Below, in pieces: positions 26,079 through 34,717 of a stretch of 64,000 bases of DNA. How positions within the stretch are numbered: position 1 is the stretch's first letter; each line of letters starts with the position of its first letter. The DNA comes from Pseudomonas sp. Irchel s3b2 (GTDB lineage Bacteria > Pseudomonadota > Gammaproteobacteria > Pseudomonadales > Pseudomonadaceae): NCBI RefSeq assembly GCF_900187445.1, contig NZ_FYEB01000001.1, positions 806,001-870,000 of the forward strand. Direction: 5' to 3'. The position numbers were made by a program, and so were the translations under genes. The notes beneath the pieces are model-generated. The model made no database searches and was not told where the DNA came from. It saw only the letters and a list, made by a program, of their open reading frames with translations.

Positions 26079-26618
26079 TTGCTTTGGCTTTTGATCCTGA
26101 TCTGCTTGCCCCTTTCCCAGAGGCCGAACGCAGGCGTTGCGCAGGGGGGCCCCGGAGCAATGCCTTCGTTATGGCATGCCGAGCCTGGGCGAGGCACCGA
26201 ATGGCGGGGCAAGCGCCCTTGGTTACTTGGGGCTTTTCCAAGTGACTCGCTGTAAAAGCGAAACCGCCAGCGGCCGTGACCGCAGAAACGGATATGTACT
26301 CCAAAAACACCAAGGCACGGCAGTAAATCTCTATAGCCCAAGAGATGTGTAGATACCTATGCAGCGATAACAGCCTCATGTCATGCAGCGCCGATGAAAA
26401 CGCCTTCGCCGGCAAGCCGGGCTCCTACGAGGTCGGTGTCGCGCGATTTTTTGTCCTGCGCAATTGGCTCACTTCCTGCAAGCCCTCCCTATATCGCCAT
26501 AAAACCTTCACCCCGATGGGCGTGAGTGGCCCAGTGGCTGCGGGTAAATGATGTGCATCTGACGGTTCGCCGACCCTTGAGGGGGCTGCCCCGCCGTGCA
26601 AAGAGCAAGAGGACAGTG

Positions 26619-27392
26619 ATGAAGGCAGTAATTCTGGCGGGTGGCCTGGGCACGCGCATCAGCGAAGAGTCGCACCTCAAGCCCAAGCCGATGATCGAGA
26701 TCGGTGGCAAGCCAATTCTTTGGCACATCATGAAACAGTACTCCGCCCACGGGATTCATGACTTCGTGATCTGCCTTGGCTACAAGGGCTATGCGATCAA
26801 GGACTTCTTCGCCAACTATTTCCTGCACACCTCTGACGTCACCTTCGACATGCGCAATAACCGCATGGATGTTCACCAGAACTACAGCGAGCCGTGGAGC
26901 GTCACCCTCATCGACACCGGCGAGGAAACCATGACCGGTGGCCGTCTGTTGCGGGCGGCGCCCTATCTGAAAGACGAAAAAGCCTTTTGCTTCACCTATG
27001 GCGATGGCGTCTCCGACGTCGACATCAGTGCGCTGCTTGATTTCCATGAGGCCCACGGCAAGTTGGCCACCGTCACCGCCGTGCAACCGCCAGGTCGTTA
27101 TGGCGCCCTGCAACGCATTGGTGACCAGGTAATGGGGTTCACGGAAAAGCCACGTGGCGATGGCGGCTGGATCAATGGTGGTTTTTTTGTTCTATCACCG
27201 CAGGTACTGCCCTACATCGCGGGTGATACGACCAGTTGGGAGGCGGAGCCGCTGATGCGTCTGGCCGCAATTGAGCAATTGCGTGCCTTCGAGCACTCGG
27301 GCTTCTGGCAGCCGATGGATACCCTGCGCGACAAAAACCACCTCGAAGCACTGTGGCAGAGTGGGGAGGCCCCATGGAAGCAATGGGACTGA
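26619..27392 (+). CDS. rfbF: Glucose-1-phosphate cytidylyltransferase
   Basis: Makes CDP-glucose from CTP and glucose-1-phosphate, the entry step to CDP-6-deoxyhexoses. The 257 residues start MKAVILAGGLGTRISEESHLKPKPMIEIG in two joined motifs, the nucleotide-binding signature of RfbF. AGAGGA precedes the ATG. It overlaps rfbG by 19 bases and opens a six-gene operon. Confidence 0.93.
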   Translation: MKAVILAGGLGTRISEESHLKPKPMIEIGGKPILWHIMKQYSAHGIHDFVICLGYKGYAIKDFFANYFLHTSDVTFDMRNNRMDVHQNYSEPWSVTLIDTGEETMTGGRLLRAAPYLKDEKAFCFTYGDGVSDVDISALLDFHEAHGKLATVTAVQPPGRYGALQRIGDQVMGFTEKPRGDGGWINGGFFVLSPQVLPYIAGDTTSWEAEPLMRLAAIEQLRAFEHSGFWQPMDTLRDKNHLEALWQSGEAPWKQWD

Positions 27393-28456
27393 GTCCGGAG
27401 TTCTGGCGCGGCAAGCGCGTTCTGTTGACCGGCCACACCGGTTTCAAGGGCAGCTGGTTGACGTTGTGGCTGCAAAGTCTCGGTGCCGAGGTCAGCGGGT
27501 TTTCCCTTGATCCGTCCACCGAGCCCAGCCTGTTCGAACTGGCGCGGGTGGCCGAAGGCATCAACGATCAGCGCGGTGACCTGCGTGATCTGGGCGCCTT
27601 GCTGGAACTGATCGCCGAAACCCAACCGGAAATCGTCCTGCACCTGGCGGCCCAACCGCTGGTGCGCGAAGGCTATCGCGACCCGCTGGGGACTTACTCC
27701 AGCAACGTCATGGGCACCCTCAATCTGCTTGAAGCGATCCGCCAGGTCGGTGGCGTGCGTGCCTGCGTGCTGGTGACCACCGACAAGGTTTACGCCAACA
27801 AGGAATGGCTGTGGCCCTACCGCGAGGACGAAGCGCTCGGTGGTCACGATCCGTACAGCAGCAGCAAGGCTTGCTGCGAGTTGCTGGCCCAATCTTATGC
27901 CGCGTCGTTTTTCCCCGCCGAAAAGTATGCCGAGCACGGCCTGGCATTGGCCACTGCCCGAGCCGGCAATGTGCTGGGCGGTGGCGACTTCGCGCCTGAA
28001 CGGCTGATTCCCGATGTACTCAAGGCCTGGTCGGCGGATGAGCCGGTGACCTTGCGCTACCCGCAAGCCGTGCGCCCCTGGCAACACGCCCTGGAGCCGC
28101 TGGCCGGTTACCTGCAACTCGCCGCAGGCCTCTATGAAAAAGGTCCGGAGTTTGCCGGTGCATGGAATTTTGGTCCGAGCGAAGCGGACATGTGCAGCGT
28201 CGGCGAAGTGGTGGAATTGCTCGCCAACCGCTGGCCGCAAGCGCGTGGATTGCGCATCGAACCGAGTGATTTGCACGAAGCCGGCCTGTTGCGCCTGGAT
28301 AGCAGTCGCGCGCGTCAACTGTTGGCCTGGCAACCGCGCTGGTCGTTGCAGCAGTGTCTGACCCAGACCCTCGATTGGCACCTGGCGTGGCAGAACGGTG
28401 ACGACATGCGCACGATGACCTTGAATCAATTGAATCTCTACAGGGAACGGTCATGA
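27374..28456 (+). CDS. rfbG: CDP-glucose 4,6-dehydratase
   Basis: Converts CDP-glucose to CDP-4-keto-6-deoxyglucose with bound NAD. This 360-residue short-chain dehydrogenase has the nucleotide loop GHTGFKGSW and the catalytic YSSSK motif. The ATG at 27374 is chosen because GGGGAGG lies five bases upstream; a second ATG is nine bases on. It shares an ATGA overlap with the next gene. No CDP-sugar 3-dehydrase (rfbH) follows, so the product is not a 3-deoxy sugar of the usual type. Confidence 0.92.
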   Translation: MEAMGLSPEFWRGKRVLLTGHTGFKGSWLTLWLQSLGAEVSGFSLDPSTEPSLFELARVAEGINDQRGDLRDLGALLELIAETQPEIVLHLAAQPLVREGYRDPLGTYSSNVMGTLNLLEAIRQVGGVRACVLVTTDKVYANKEWLWPYREDEALGGHDPYSSSKACCELLAQSYAASFFPAEKYAEHGLALATARAGNVLGGGDFAPERLIPDVLKAWSADEPVTLRYPQAVRPWQHALEPLAGYLQLAAGLYEKGPEFAGAWNFGPSEADMCSVGEVVELLANRWPQARGLRIEPSDLHEAGLLRLDSSRARQLLAWQPRWSLQQCLTQTLDWHLAWQNGDDMRTMTLNQLNLYRERS

Positions 28457-29013
28457 CTGATTTCACGCTCCAGGCCCTGGAGCTGGAGGGGTTGTATCTG
28501 ATCCGGCAAAAAGTGTTCTGCGATGATCGAGGTCGGTTTGCCCGGCTGTTTTGCCAGACCCGTCTGACGTCGCAGGGCCGCCCGTTTGCCATCCGTCAGA
28601 TCAACCATTCGCGTACGGTCGAAAAGGGCAGTGTGCGTGGCCTGCATTATCAGAAAGCCGGCTATGCAGAGTCCAAGCTGATTACCTGCGTACGTGGTGC
28701 GGTATGGGATGTGGTGGTCGATCTACGGCCGCAGTCCCCTACCTATTTGCAGTGGCACGCCGAAGAGCTGCGGGCTGACGATGGGTGCAGTTTGCTGATC
28801 CCGGCGGGTTTTGCTCATGGGTTTCAATCCCTGTCCGACGACTCGGAAGTGCTCTATCTGACGGATGCGGACTACGCTCCGAATCATGAAGCGGGTCTGT
28901 CGGTCATGGACCCTGCGTTGTCGATACCCTGGCCGTTACCCGTCAAGAACTTGTCGGCCAAAGATGCATGCCATCCTCTGCTGGACAAAGACTTCAGCGG
29001 AGTCGAGCTGTGA
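28453..29013 (+). CDS. RmlC-like sugar-nucleotide 3,5-epimerase
   Basis: This 186-residue cupin related to dTDP-4-keto-rhamnose 3,5-epimerase has DDRGRFARLF, the catalytic-His motif VRGLHYQ, IPAGFAHGFQSLSDDSEVLY and MDPALSIPWP. In this operon the likely substrate is CDP-4-keto-6-deoxyglucose, epimerised at C3 and/or C5. It overlaps rfbG by four bases. Confidence 0.82.
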   Translation: MTDFTLQALELEGLYLIRQKVFCDDRGRFARLFCQTRLTSQGRPFAIRQINHSRTVEKGSVRGLHYQKAGYAESKLITCVRGAVWDVVVDLRPQSPTYLQWHAEELRADDGCSLLIPAGFAHGFQSLSDDSEVLYLTDADYAPNHEAGLSVMDPALSIPWPLPVKNLSAKDACHPLLDKDFSGVEL

Positions 29014-29024
29014 CAGGGCACGCC

Positions 29025-29882
29025 ATGACAGTGCTGGTCACTGGCGCCACCGGTTTTGTCGGCCGGCATCTGATCAGCGCCTTGCTCGCCAAAGGCTTCA
29101 AGGTTCGTGCGGTTTCTCGAAATATCGAAGCCGCGCACGCCATGCCGTGGTTCGATGAAGTGGAGTTTGTCGCCGCTGATATCCACGCACCGGATCTGGA
29201 CGTGGAAAACCTGGCCGATGGCATGGATGCCATTGCGCATCTGGCATGGACCGGCCTGCCGAACTACCAGGCGCTGTTCCATTTCGAGCGGAACCTGCCA
29301 CTGGATTATGCCTTTCTCAAGCGGGTGATCGAGGCGGGTGTCAGCCAGGTGCTAGTCACTGGAACCTGTTTTGAGTATGGGCTGCAAAGTGGCCCGTTAA
29401 GTGAGACGGTGGTCGCACAGCCCTGCACCCCTTATGGCTTGGCCAAGCACACGTTGCGCCTGTTCCTCGAAGCCTTGCAGCGTGAGCGTGCGTTCACATT
29501 GCAGTGGGCACGGCTGTTCTATCTGTATGGCGAGGGACAGAACCCCAACAGCCTGTTAGCCAGTCTCGACCGGGCCATCGACGCCGGCGATACGCAGTTC
29601 AATATGTCGACGGGCGACCAGTTGCGCGACTACCTGGAAATCAGGCAGGCCGCTTCCCGGATCGCATCACTCATTGCCCGGCGCGATGTCGATGGTGTGA
29701 TCAACTGTTGCAGCGGCCAACCGGTGTCCGTGCGGGCGCTGGTTGAGCAGCGTGTGCGCCAGCGTCAATCCTCCATCATCCTGAATCTTGGGCACTACGG
29801 TTACTCCGCCCATGAGCCTATGGCGTTTTGGGGCGTTGCCCGGCGGATTTCGCAACTGACGGGAGAAGAGCATGCAGCATGA
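29025..29882 (+). CDS. NAD(P)-dependent epimerase/reductase of CDP-sugar pathway
   Basis: This 285-residue extended SDR starts MTVLVTGATGFVGRHL, with the active-site YGLAK further on. It probably reduces the 4-keto group after epimerisation and methylation. A GTG at 29010, overlapping the previous stop as GTGA and with GGAG upstream, would add five residues; the ATG fits family starts. It overlaps the methyltransferase gene by 11 bases. Confidence 0.78.
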   Translation: MTVLVTGATGFVGRHLISALLAKGFKVRAVSRNIEAAHAMPWFDEVEFVAADIHAPDLDVENLADGMDAIAHLAWTGLPNYQALFHFERNLPLDYAFLKRVIEAGVSQVLVTGTCFEYGLQSGPLSETVVAQPCTPYGLAKHTLRLFLEALQRERAFTLQWARLFYLYGEGQNPNSLLASLDRAIDAGDTQFNMSTGDQLRDYLEIRQAASRIASLIARRDVDGVINCCSGQPVSVRALVEQRVRQRQSSIILNLGHYGYSAHEPMAFWGVARRISQLTGEEHAA

Positions 29883-30942
29883 ACTCTATCGAGCGATCGG
29901 GCTGCCGGTTCTGCAGAACCGCACTTTCGCCAATGCCGAACAAGCGCAAGCTTCGGGCCACGCGGATATTGTGCTGGTGCAGGACAGTCAGAGCGGGCTG
30001 ATCTTCAACCAGGCATTTGACGCCAGTAAACTCAGCTACGACGTCGACTATCAAAGCGAACAGGCCCATTCGGTGCAATTTCAGCAGCACTTGAATGATG
30101 TCGAAGCGATCCTGGCGCATCATTTCAAGGGTAAAAGCCTGATAGAAGTCGGCTGTGGCAAAGGCTACTTCCTGGAGATGCTTCGGGGACTCGGCTATGC
30201 CATCACCGGGATCGACCCTTCCTATGAAGGGGACAATACCGAAGTGATCAAGGCCTCCTTCACCCGGGAACTGGGGCTGGCCGCCGAAGCGATCGTCCTG
30301 CGGCATGTGCTGGAACATATCAGCGATCCGGTCAGTTTCCTGGCTGAAATTGCCAGTGCGAACCATGGCGGGCAGATTTACATCGAAGTGCCGTGCTTCG
30401 ACTGGATTGTCGAGCACAACGCCTGGTTCGATGTTTTCTACGAACATGTGAATTACTTCCGCCTTGCGGATCTGCGCGCAATGTTCGGAACGGTGCACGA
30501 GGCGGGGCACCTTTTCGGTGGTCAGTACCTTTACATCGTTGCGGATCTGTCGACGTTGCGCCGTACGCCGGCCGAGGCACCGTCGTTGCTGACACTGTCG
30601 GAACATTTCACCGCCAGCCTGGACCGCGCGGCGCAGATTATTCAGACGGCACCCGAGCAAGGTTCAGCGATCTGGGGCGCTTCGTCCAAAGGCGTGATTT
30701 ATTCGCTGTTCCTGCAACGAGCCGGGGTGGCGGTGGATCGTGTGGTGGATATCAATCCGGCCAAACAGGGCCGTTATCTACCCCTGAGCGGTGTGCGGGT
30801 GTCCTCTGCGCAAGAGGCCATGGACGCCTTGCCCGACGGCGCCAATCTGTTTGTGATGAATTCCAACTACCTCGAAGAAATCAAGCGGATGACCGGTGGG
30901 CGCTACGTCTATCACGCCGTCGACAGTGCTTCGTTCCAATGA
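29872..30942 (+). CDS. SAM-dependent sugar C-methyltransferase
   Basis: This 356-residue protein has the class I SAM motif LIEVGCGKGYFLEML and HVLEHISDP. Its C-terminal domain (GSAIWGASSKGVIYSLFL and DINPAKQGRYLPLSGV) resembles NovU/TylC3-type enzymes that add a methyl branch to 4-keto-6-deoxy sugars at C3 or C5. The usual N-terminal zinc-binding region is short or absent. Together with the neighbours it predicts a branched CDP-6-deoxyhexose. Confidence 0.75.
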   Translation: MQHELYRAIGLPVLQNRTFANAEQAQASGHADIVLVQDSQSGLIFNQAFDASKLSYDVDYQSEQAHSVQFQQHLNDVEAILAHHFKGKSLIEVGCGKGYFLEMLRGLGYAITGIDPSYEGDNTEVIKASFTRELGLAAEAIVLRHVLEHISDPVSFLAEIASANHGGQIYIEVPCFDWIVEHNAWFDVFYEHVNYFRLADLRAMFGTVHEAGHLFGGQYLYIVADLSTLRRTPAEAPSLLTLSEHFTASLDRAAQIIQTAPEQGSAIWGASSKGVIYSLFLQRAGVAVDRVVDINPAKQGRYLPLSGVRVSSAQEAMDALPDGANLFVMNSNYLEEIKRMTGGRYVYHAVDSASFQ

Positions 30943-30958
30943 CTTTTGAGATTCTAAA

Positions 30959-31696
30959 ATGACCGACAACAGCATCAATAAAGCCTTCGAAGCCGAATGC
31001 CAGGAACAAATCGCCCAGCAGGGTGACAACCAGAAGCTCACCGGTCTGGCCCGGGATTTCTTCAACGAATCGGCCAAACACAAATACAGCTACCACTTTT
31101 CGTGGATGGGCCGTCCGATCATCCAGTTGCCCCAAGACATGATGGCGATGCAGGAAATCATCTGGCAGGTCAAACCGGATCTGGTGATCGAATGCGGCAT
31201 CGCCCACGGCGGCTCGATCATTTACTACGCCTCACTGCTGGAGCTGCAAGGCCACGGTGAAGTGCTGGGCATCGACCTCGACATTCGTGCGCACAACCGC
31301 GCAGCCATCGAAAGTCACCCGATGATCAAGCGCATTTCGATGATCGAAGGTTCGAGCATCGATCCGGCGATTGCCGCGCAAGTGCGTGCCATTGCCGAAG
31401 GCAAGAAAGTCATTCTGGTGCTGGATTCCAACCACACCCACGATCACGTGCTCGAAGAACTGCGCCTCTACGCACCACTGGTTTCGGTGGACAGCTACTG
31501 CGTGGTCATGGACACCGTGGTCGAAGACATGCCGGCCGATTTTTTCCCGGATCGTCCATGGGGCCCGGGCGACAACCCGAAGACCGCGGTGTGGAAGTAT
31601 CTGGAAGAAAACAAGAACTTCGAAATCGATCAGCAACTGCAAAACAAGCTGCTGATCACCGTAGCGCCGGATGGTTACCTGCGTCGCGTTCGTTAA
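30959..31696 (+). CDS. CmcI-family (rhamnosyl O-methyltransferase-like) protein
   Basis: This 245-residue protein of the cephalosporin hydroxylase/CmcI group, a SAM-binding fold, has VIECGIAHGGSIIYYASLL, GIDLDIRAHNR and VLDSNHTHDHVLEEL. Despite the historic hydroxylase name, relatives methylate sugar hydroxyls. Here it may O-methylate the branched sugar or a glycan already attached. Confidence 0.8.
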   Translation: MTDNSINKAFEAECQEQIAQQGDNQKLTGLARDFFNESAKHKYSYHFSWMGRPIIQLPQDMMAMQEIIWQVKPDLVIECGIAHGGSIIYYASLLELQGHGEVLGIDLDIRAHNRAAIESHPMIKRISMIEGSSIDPAIAAQVRAIAEGKKVILVLDSNHTHDHVLEELRLYAPLVSVDSYCVVMDTVVEDMPADFFPDRPWGPGDNPKTAVWKYLEENKNFEIDQQLQNKLLITVAPDGYLRRVR

Positions 31697-31747
31697 TCAA
31701 AAGTGGTTTCAGGTTCTTGGCGATTGGCCGATTGTGGGGATAGGAAG

Positions 31748-34687
31748 ATGCAGGTTCAAAACAGTGCTCAAAACAACGTTGCGCCGCTGAAAGAGCGGTT
31801 CACGGTTGTGGTGATTTCCCACAACCGGAACGCGTTCCTGCGGCGCACCTTGCAGTACTACAGCAGCTATCCCTGCACGGTTCTGGTTTTGGACTCGTCC
31901 GCGCAGGGCGATGAACACATGGCCCGGGATTTCCCGTCGGTCGACTATCGCCACTTGCCGCAGTACACCTACAAGGGGCTCCAGGAAAAACTCACTTACG
32001 GCGTCAATCAGGTCACCACGCCGTACATGGTGTTTGCCGCCGATGACGACTTCCTGTTGCATCGCGCACTGACCGAGTCGGTGGAGTTTCTTGAAGCCAA
32101 CCCTGACTACGGCCTGTGTCATGGCTACGGGATGATGTATCTCGCCCGTGCCACCGAAGTGAACTACTACCGCCGCGACCAAAGGGTGCAAGAGGATTAC
32201 AACTCGCAGCTGCCTGAAGGTCGGGTCATGGAATACATGGGCCAGTTCCTGCCGCCGTTCTATGCGGTGACCCGCACCGACCTGCTGCAGCATTGGTACA
32301 GCCTGTTGCCAGCCGGTACCAGTTTCGAGTGGCAGGAAATCGGCCATACGTTCTACCTGCTGGCGTGTGCCAAGGCGCGGATCCTGCCGATTCCCTACGC
32401 CGTGCGTGAGGCGAACTATGGCGGTTCGGACCACAACACCAACGTCTTGACCGTGTTGACGCACAAGGATGCGAAAACCGTCGCCGACCGTGAGCAGTTT
32501 GCGCAATTCCTGGCCTCGATTCCGACGCAGTTCAGCGACAGTGACAGCTCCCTGGCGCAGATCAAACAGATTGCGCTGGACAGTTTTACCGCCATGGCCG
32601 ACTGCCTGCTCGAAGGTCGCTCGCTCAAAGCCACCCTGATTTTCCGTTCGGCCTGGGTCGAGGCGGGGCGCGAGCCGGCTCGCTCGTTCGGCCCCCAGCA
32701 GTTCGTCGAAATGCCGTTCTACAACAAACCGATGTTCGACCTGCTGACCGAATTCGAGTTTCTGTTGCACGCCATGCCGGCCGGCCGTCTGCAATTGCAG
32801 GAACTCGAAGGCATCCTGCTCAAGCAGCACGAGCTGATGCGAGTTCAGCCTAACGACACCGAGCGCACCCTCCGCGCCCGTTTGTGGGAGGCATTGAGTC
32901 TTAACCGGTTCAACCGGTCGGTGGTCAAGCGTCTGGTTGAATCGCTCGAAGGCACCGAGGAACAGGACGAGAAGCTCAAGCTTCAAGCGTGGGCCGAGCG
33001 TCTGGATTCGGTACCGGGACAAAATGACCGCACATTGCTTCAGAACATGCCGTCCGGGCGTTTGCTCGATTGGGTCGAGGCGCGCAATCCCGATACCGCT
33101 CAACTCTCAGCGATCTCCCAACATCTGGCCGGGCACAATGGCGGCCCGCAGTTCGGCATTCTGCTGCTGGACCTGGATGCGGACATGTTCAAGTTGCAGG
33201 CGACCTTCGACAGCCTGGTCAACGGCCACTGCAAGGCCTTCAAAGTGGTGGTGTTCACCACGGGCGACTTACCGACGACCACGTCCGTGCGCGACACCGT
33301 GCACTTCGTCAAGGTCACCACCGCCAACTACGTGGATCGCATCAATCAAATCGTCGCCCAGTCCACGGCCGACTGGCAGCTGTTGGCCGAGGCCGGTGAC
33401 CAGTTCACCCCAAGCGGTTTGCTGCGCGCCAGCCTTGAGCTGATCGGCGCCGAGGGTGTGCGTGCGGTGGCGATGGACGAAATTCAGCGTCAGGCCAGCG
33501 GTGCTCTGGTGGATGTATTCCGTCCCGGGGTCAACCTTGATCTGCTGCAAACGGTGCCGTCGCTAATGGCGCGTCACTGGCTGATCCAGCGCGATGTATT
33601 GGCTCAGGCCAAAGGTTTCTCGACCGAGTACAGCCAGGCTCTGGAGTTCGACCTGTTGCTGCGTCTGATCGAAGATGGCGGCCTCGCTGGCCTGGCGCAC
33701 CTGGCCGAACCCTTGTTGATCTGCAACGCGCCAGCTGCTGAAGAAAATGCTCAGGAACGTCAAGTCTTGACCCGTCACTTGGCTAATCGTGGGTATCGCG
33801 GTCAGGTCAGTTCGACGCTGCCGCAGACCTGGCAGATTGACTATCAGCATGCTCAGCGACCGATGGTGTCGATCATCCTCCAGAGTCAGGACAACCTGGA
33901 ACACTTGCAAGGTGCATTGGTCAGCGTATTGCAACGCACCCGCTATCAGCGCCACGAAGTGCTGATTGTCGACAACCACAGCCAATCGCCAGAACTGGCC
34001 GAATGGCTGAGCAGTCTGGAAGGCAAAGGCGAGCGCATTCGTGTGCTGCGCACCGGCCAGCGCCTGAGCGATTCAGCGTTGTACAACGTTGCAAGCGCGC
34101 AGGCCAAGGGCGAGTATCTGGTGCTGCTGTCGGCCGAAGCCCAGGTGTTCAATGCCAATTGGCTCGACGCCATGCTCAATCAGGCTCAGCGTCCGGAGGT
34201 CGGCATCGTGGGTGCCAAATTGGTGGACATTCAAGGCGTCACCACCCAGGCCGGGTTGGTCCTCGGTTTGAATGGCGATATCGGCTCGGTCTTTGTCGAC
34301 GAGCGCAAGGACGCCAAGGGCTACCTGAATGGCCATCAAGTGGAACAGAACTACTCGGCGGTGTCCGGTGCGTGCCTGATGATTCGCAAGGATTTGTATG
34401 AAGCGGTCGGCGGCCTGGACGAAGAGCATTTTGACGAGGCCTTCGCTGATGTCGACCTGTGCCTGAAAGTCGCCGACGCCGGTTACCTCGTTGTCTGGAC
34501 GCCACAAGCGCAATTGCTGCACCCAGGCGTACTGCCTGAAGCAACTCAGGCTCGTGCCGCCCTGCGTGACAAATGGCAGGCCCGCTTCGAACAGGACCCG
34601 GCCTATAACCAGAACCTGGCCTTGACCGGCAAGGGCTTTACTCTCAGCGAACCGACCCGTGTGAACTGGGCGCAGTTGCTCGCATAA
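31748..34687 (+). CDS. Large multidomain glycosyltransferase (979 aa)
   Basis: The N-terminal domain (about 18-330) is of the TIGR00180 glycosyltransferase type, with TVVVISHNRNAFLRRTL and the metal motif DDD at 99-101. A helical middle follows, and a C-terminal GT2 domain (about 701-938) has VSIILQSQDNLEHL, LIVDNHSQSP and DVDLCLKVADAGYLVVWTP. That C-terminal block is clearly paralogous to domain 2 of the 1186-aa enzyme at 22042. The ATG at 31748 is selected; AGGA lies only two bases before it. Confidence 0.8.
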   Translation: MQVQNSAQNNVAPLKERFTVVVISHNRNAFLRRTLQYYSSYPCTVLVLDSSAQGDEHMARDFPSVDYRHLPQYTYKGLQEKLTYGVNQVTTPYMVFAADDDFLLHRALTESVEFLEANPDYGLCHGYGMMYLARATEVNYYRRDQRVQEDYNSQLPEGRVMEYMGQFLPPFYAVTRTDLLQHWYSLLPAGTSFEWQEIGHTFYLLACAKARILPIPYAVREANYGGSDHNTNVLTVLTHKDAKTVADREQFAQFLASIPTQFSDSDSSLAQIKQIALDSFTAMADCLLEGRSLKATLIFRSAWVEAGREPARSFGPQQFVEMPFYNKPMFDLLTEFEFLLHAMPAGRLQLQELEGILLKQHELMRVQPNDTERTLRARLWEALSLNRFNRSVVKRLVESLEGTEEQDEKLKLQAWAERLDSVPGQNDRTLLQNMPSGRLLDWVEARNPDTAQLSAISQHLAGHNGGPQFGILLLDLDADMFKLQATFDSLVNGHCKAFKVVVFTTGDLPTTTSVRDTVHFVKVTTANYVDRINQIVAQSTADWQLLAEAGDQFTPSGLLRASLELIGAEGVRAVAMDEIQRQASGALVDVFRPGVNLDLLQTVPSLMARHWLIQRDVLAQAKGFSTEYSQALEFDLLLRLIEDGGLAGLAHLAEPLLICNAPAAEENAQERQVLTRHLANRGYRGQVSSTLPQTWQIDYQHAQRPMVSIILQSQDNLEHLQGALVSVLQRTRYQRHEVLIVDNHSQSPELAEWLSSLEGKGERIRVLRTGQRLSDSALYNVASAQAKGEYLVLLSAEAQVFNANWLDAMLNQAQRPEVGIVGAKLVDIQGVTTQAGLVLGLNGDIGSVFVDERKDAKGYLNGHQVEQNYSAVSGACLMIRKDLYEAVGGLDEEHFDEAFADVDLCLKVADAGYLVVWTPQAQLLHPGVLPEATQARAALRDKWQARFEQDPAYNQNLALTGKGFTLSEPTRVNWAQLLA

Positions 34688-34717
34688 GCCTGGCTGACAG
34701 GTAAAAGGACTCAAGGC

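Larger units (their letters stand above)
25654..26357. repeat. Large (~700 bp) inverted-repeat element
   Basis: The outer ends share TAGGTATCTACACA in opposite orientation (25654 and 26357 sides). Inside, a block with ATATCCGTTTCTGCGGT, GGCCGCTGGCGGTTTCGC and TTTTACAGCGAGTCACTT (25690-25747) recurs reversed at 26239-26298, and CGGTGCCTCGCCCAGGCTCG (from 25790) recurs reversed near 26180-26200. The layout recalls the long non-coding dispersed repeats of P. fluorescens genomes. No transposase is present. Confidence 0.75.
25603..26618. other. About 1-kb gap without genes
   Basis: No supported coding sequence. It contains a large imperfect inverted-repeat element (25654-26357), an internal REP half, a TTGCCG hexamer run and a further REP half (26400-26432). 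ORFs over this stretch on both strands are low-complexity shadows of the repeat. Confidence 0.7.

Noticed and set aside
25876..26415. 179-codon and other ORFs within the large inverted repeat
   Set aside because: They run through REP and simple repeats, lack ribosome sites and mirror each other across the palindrome.
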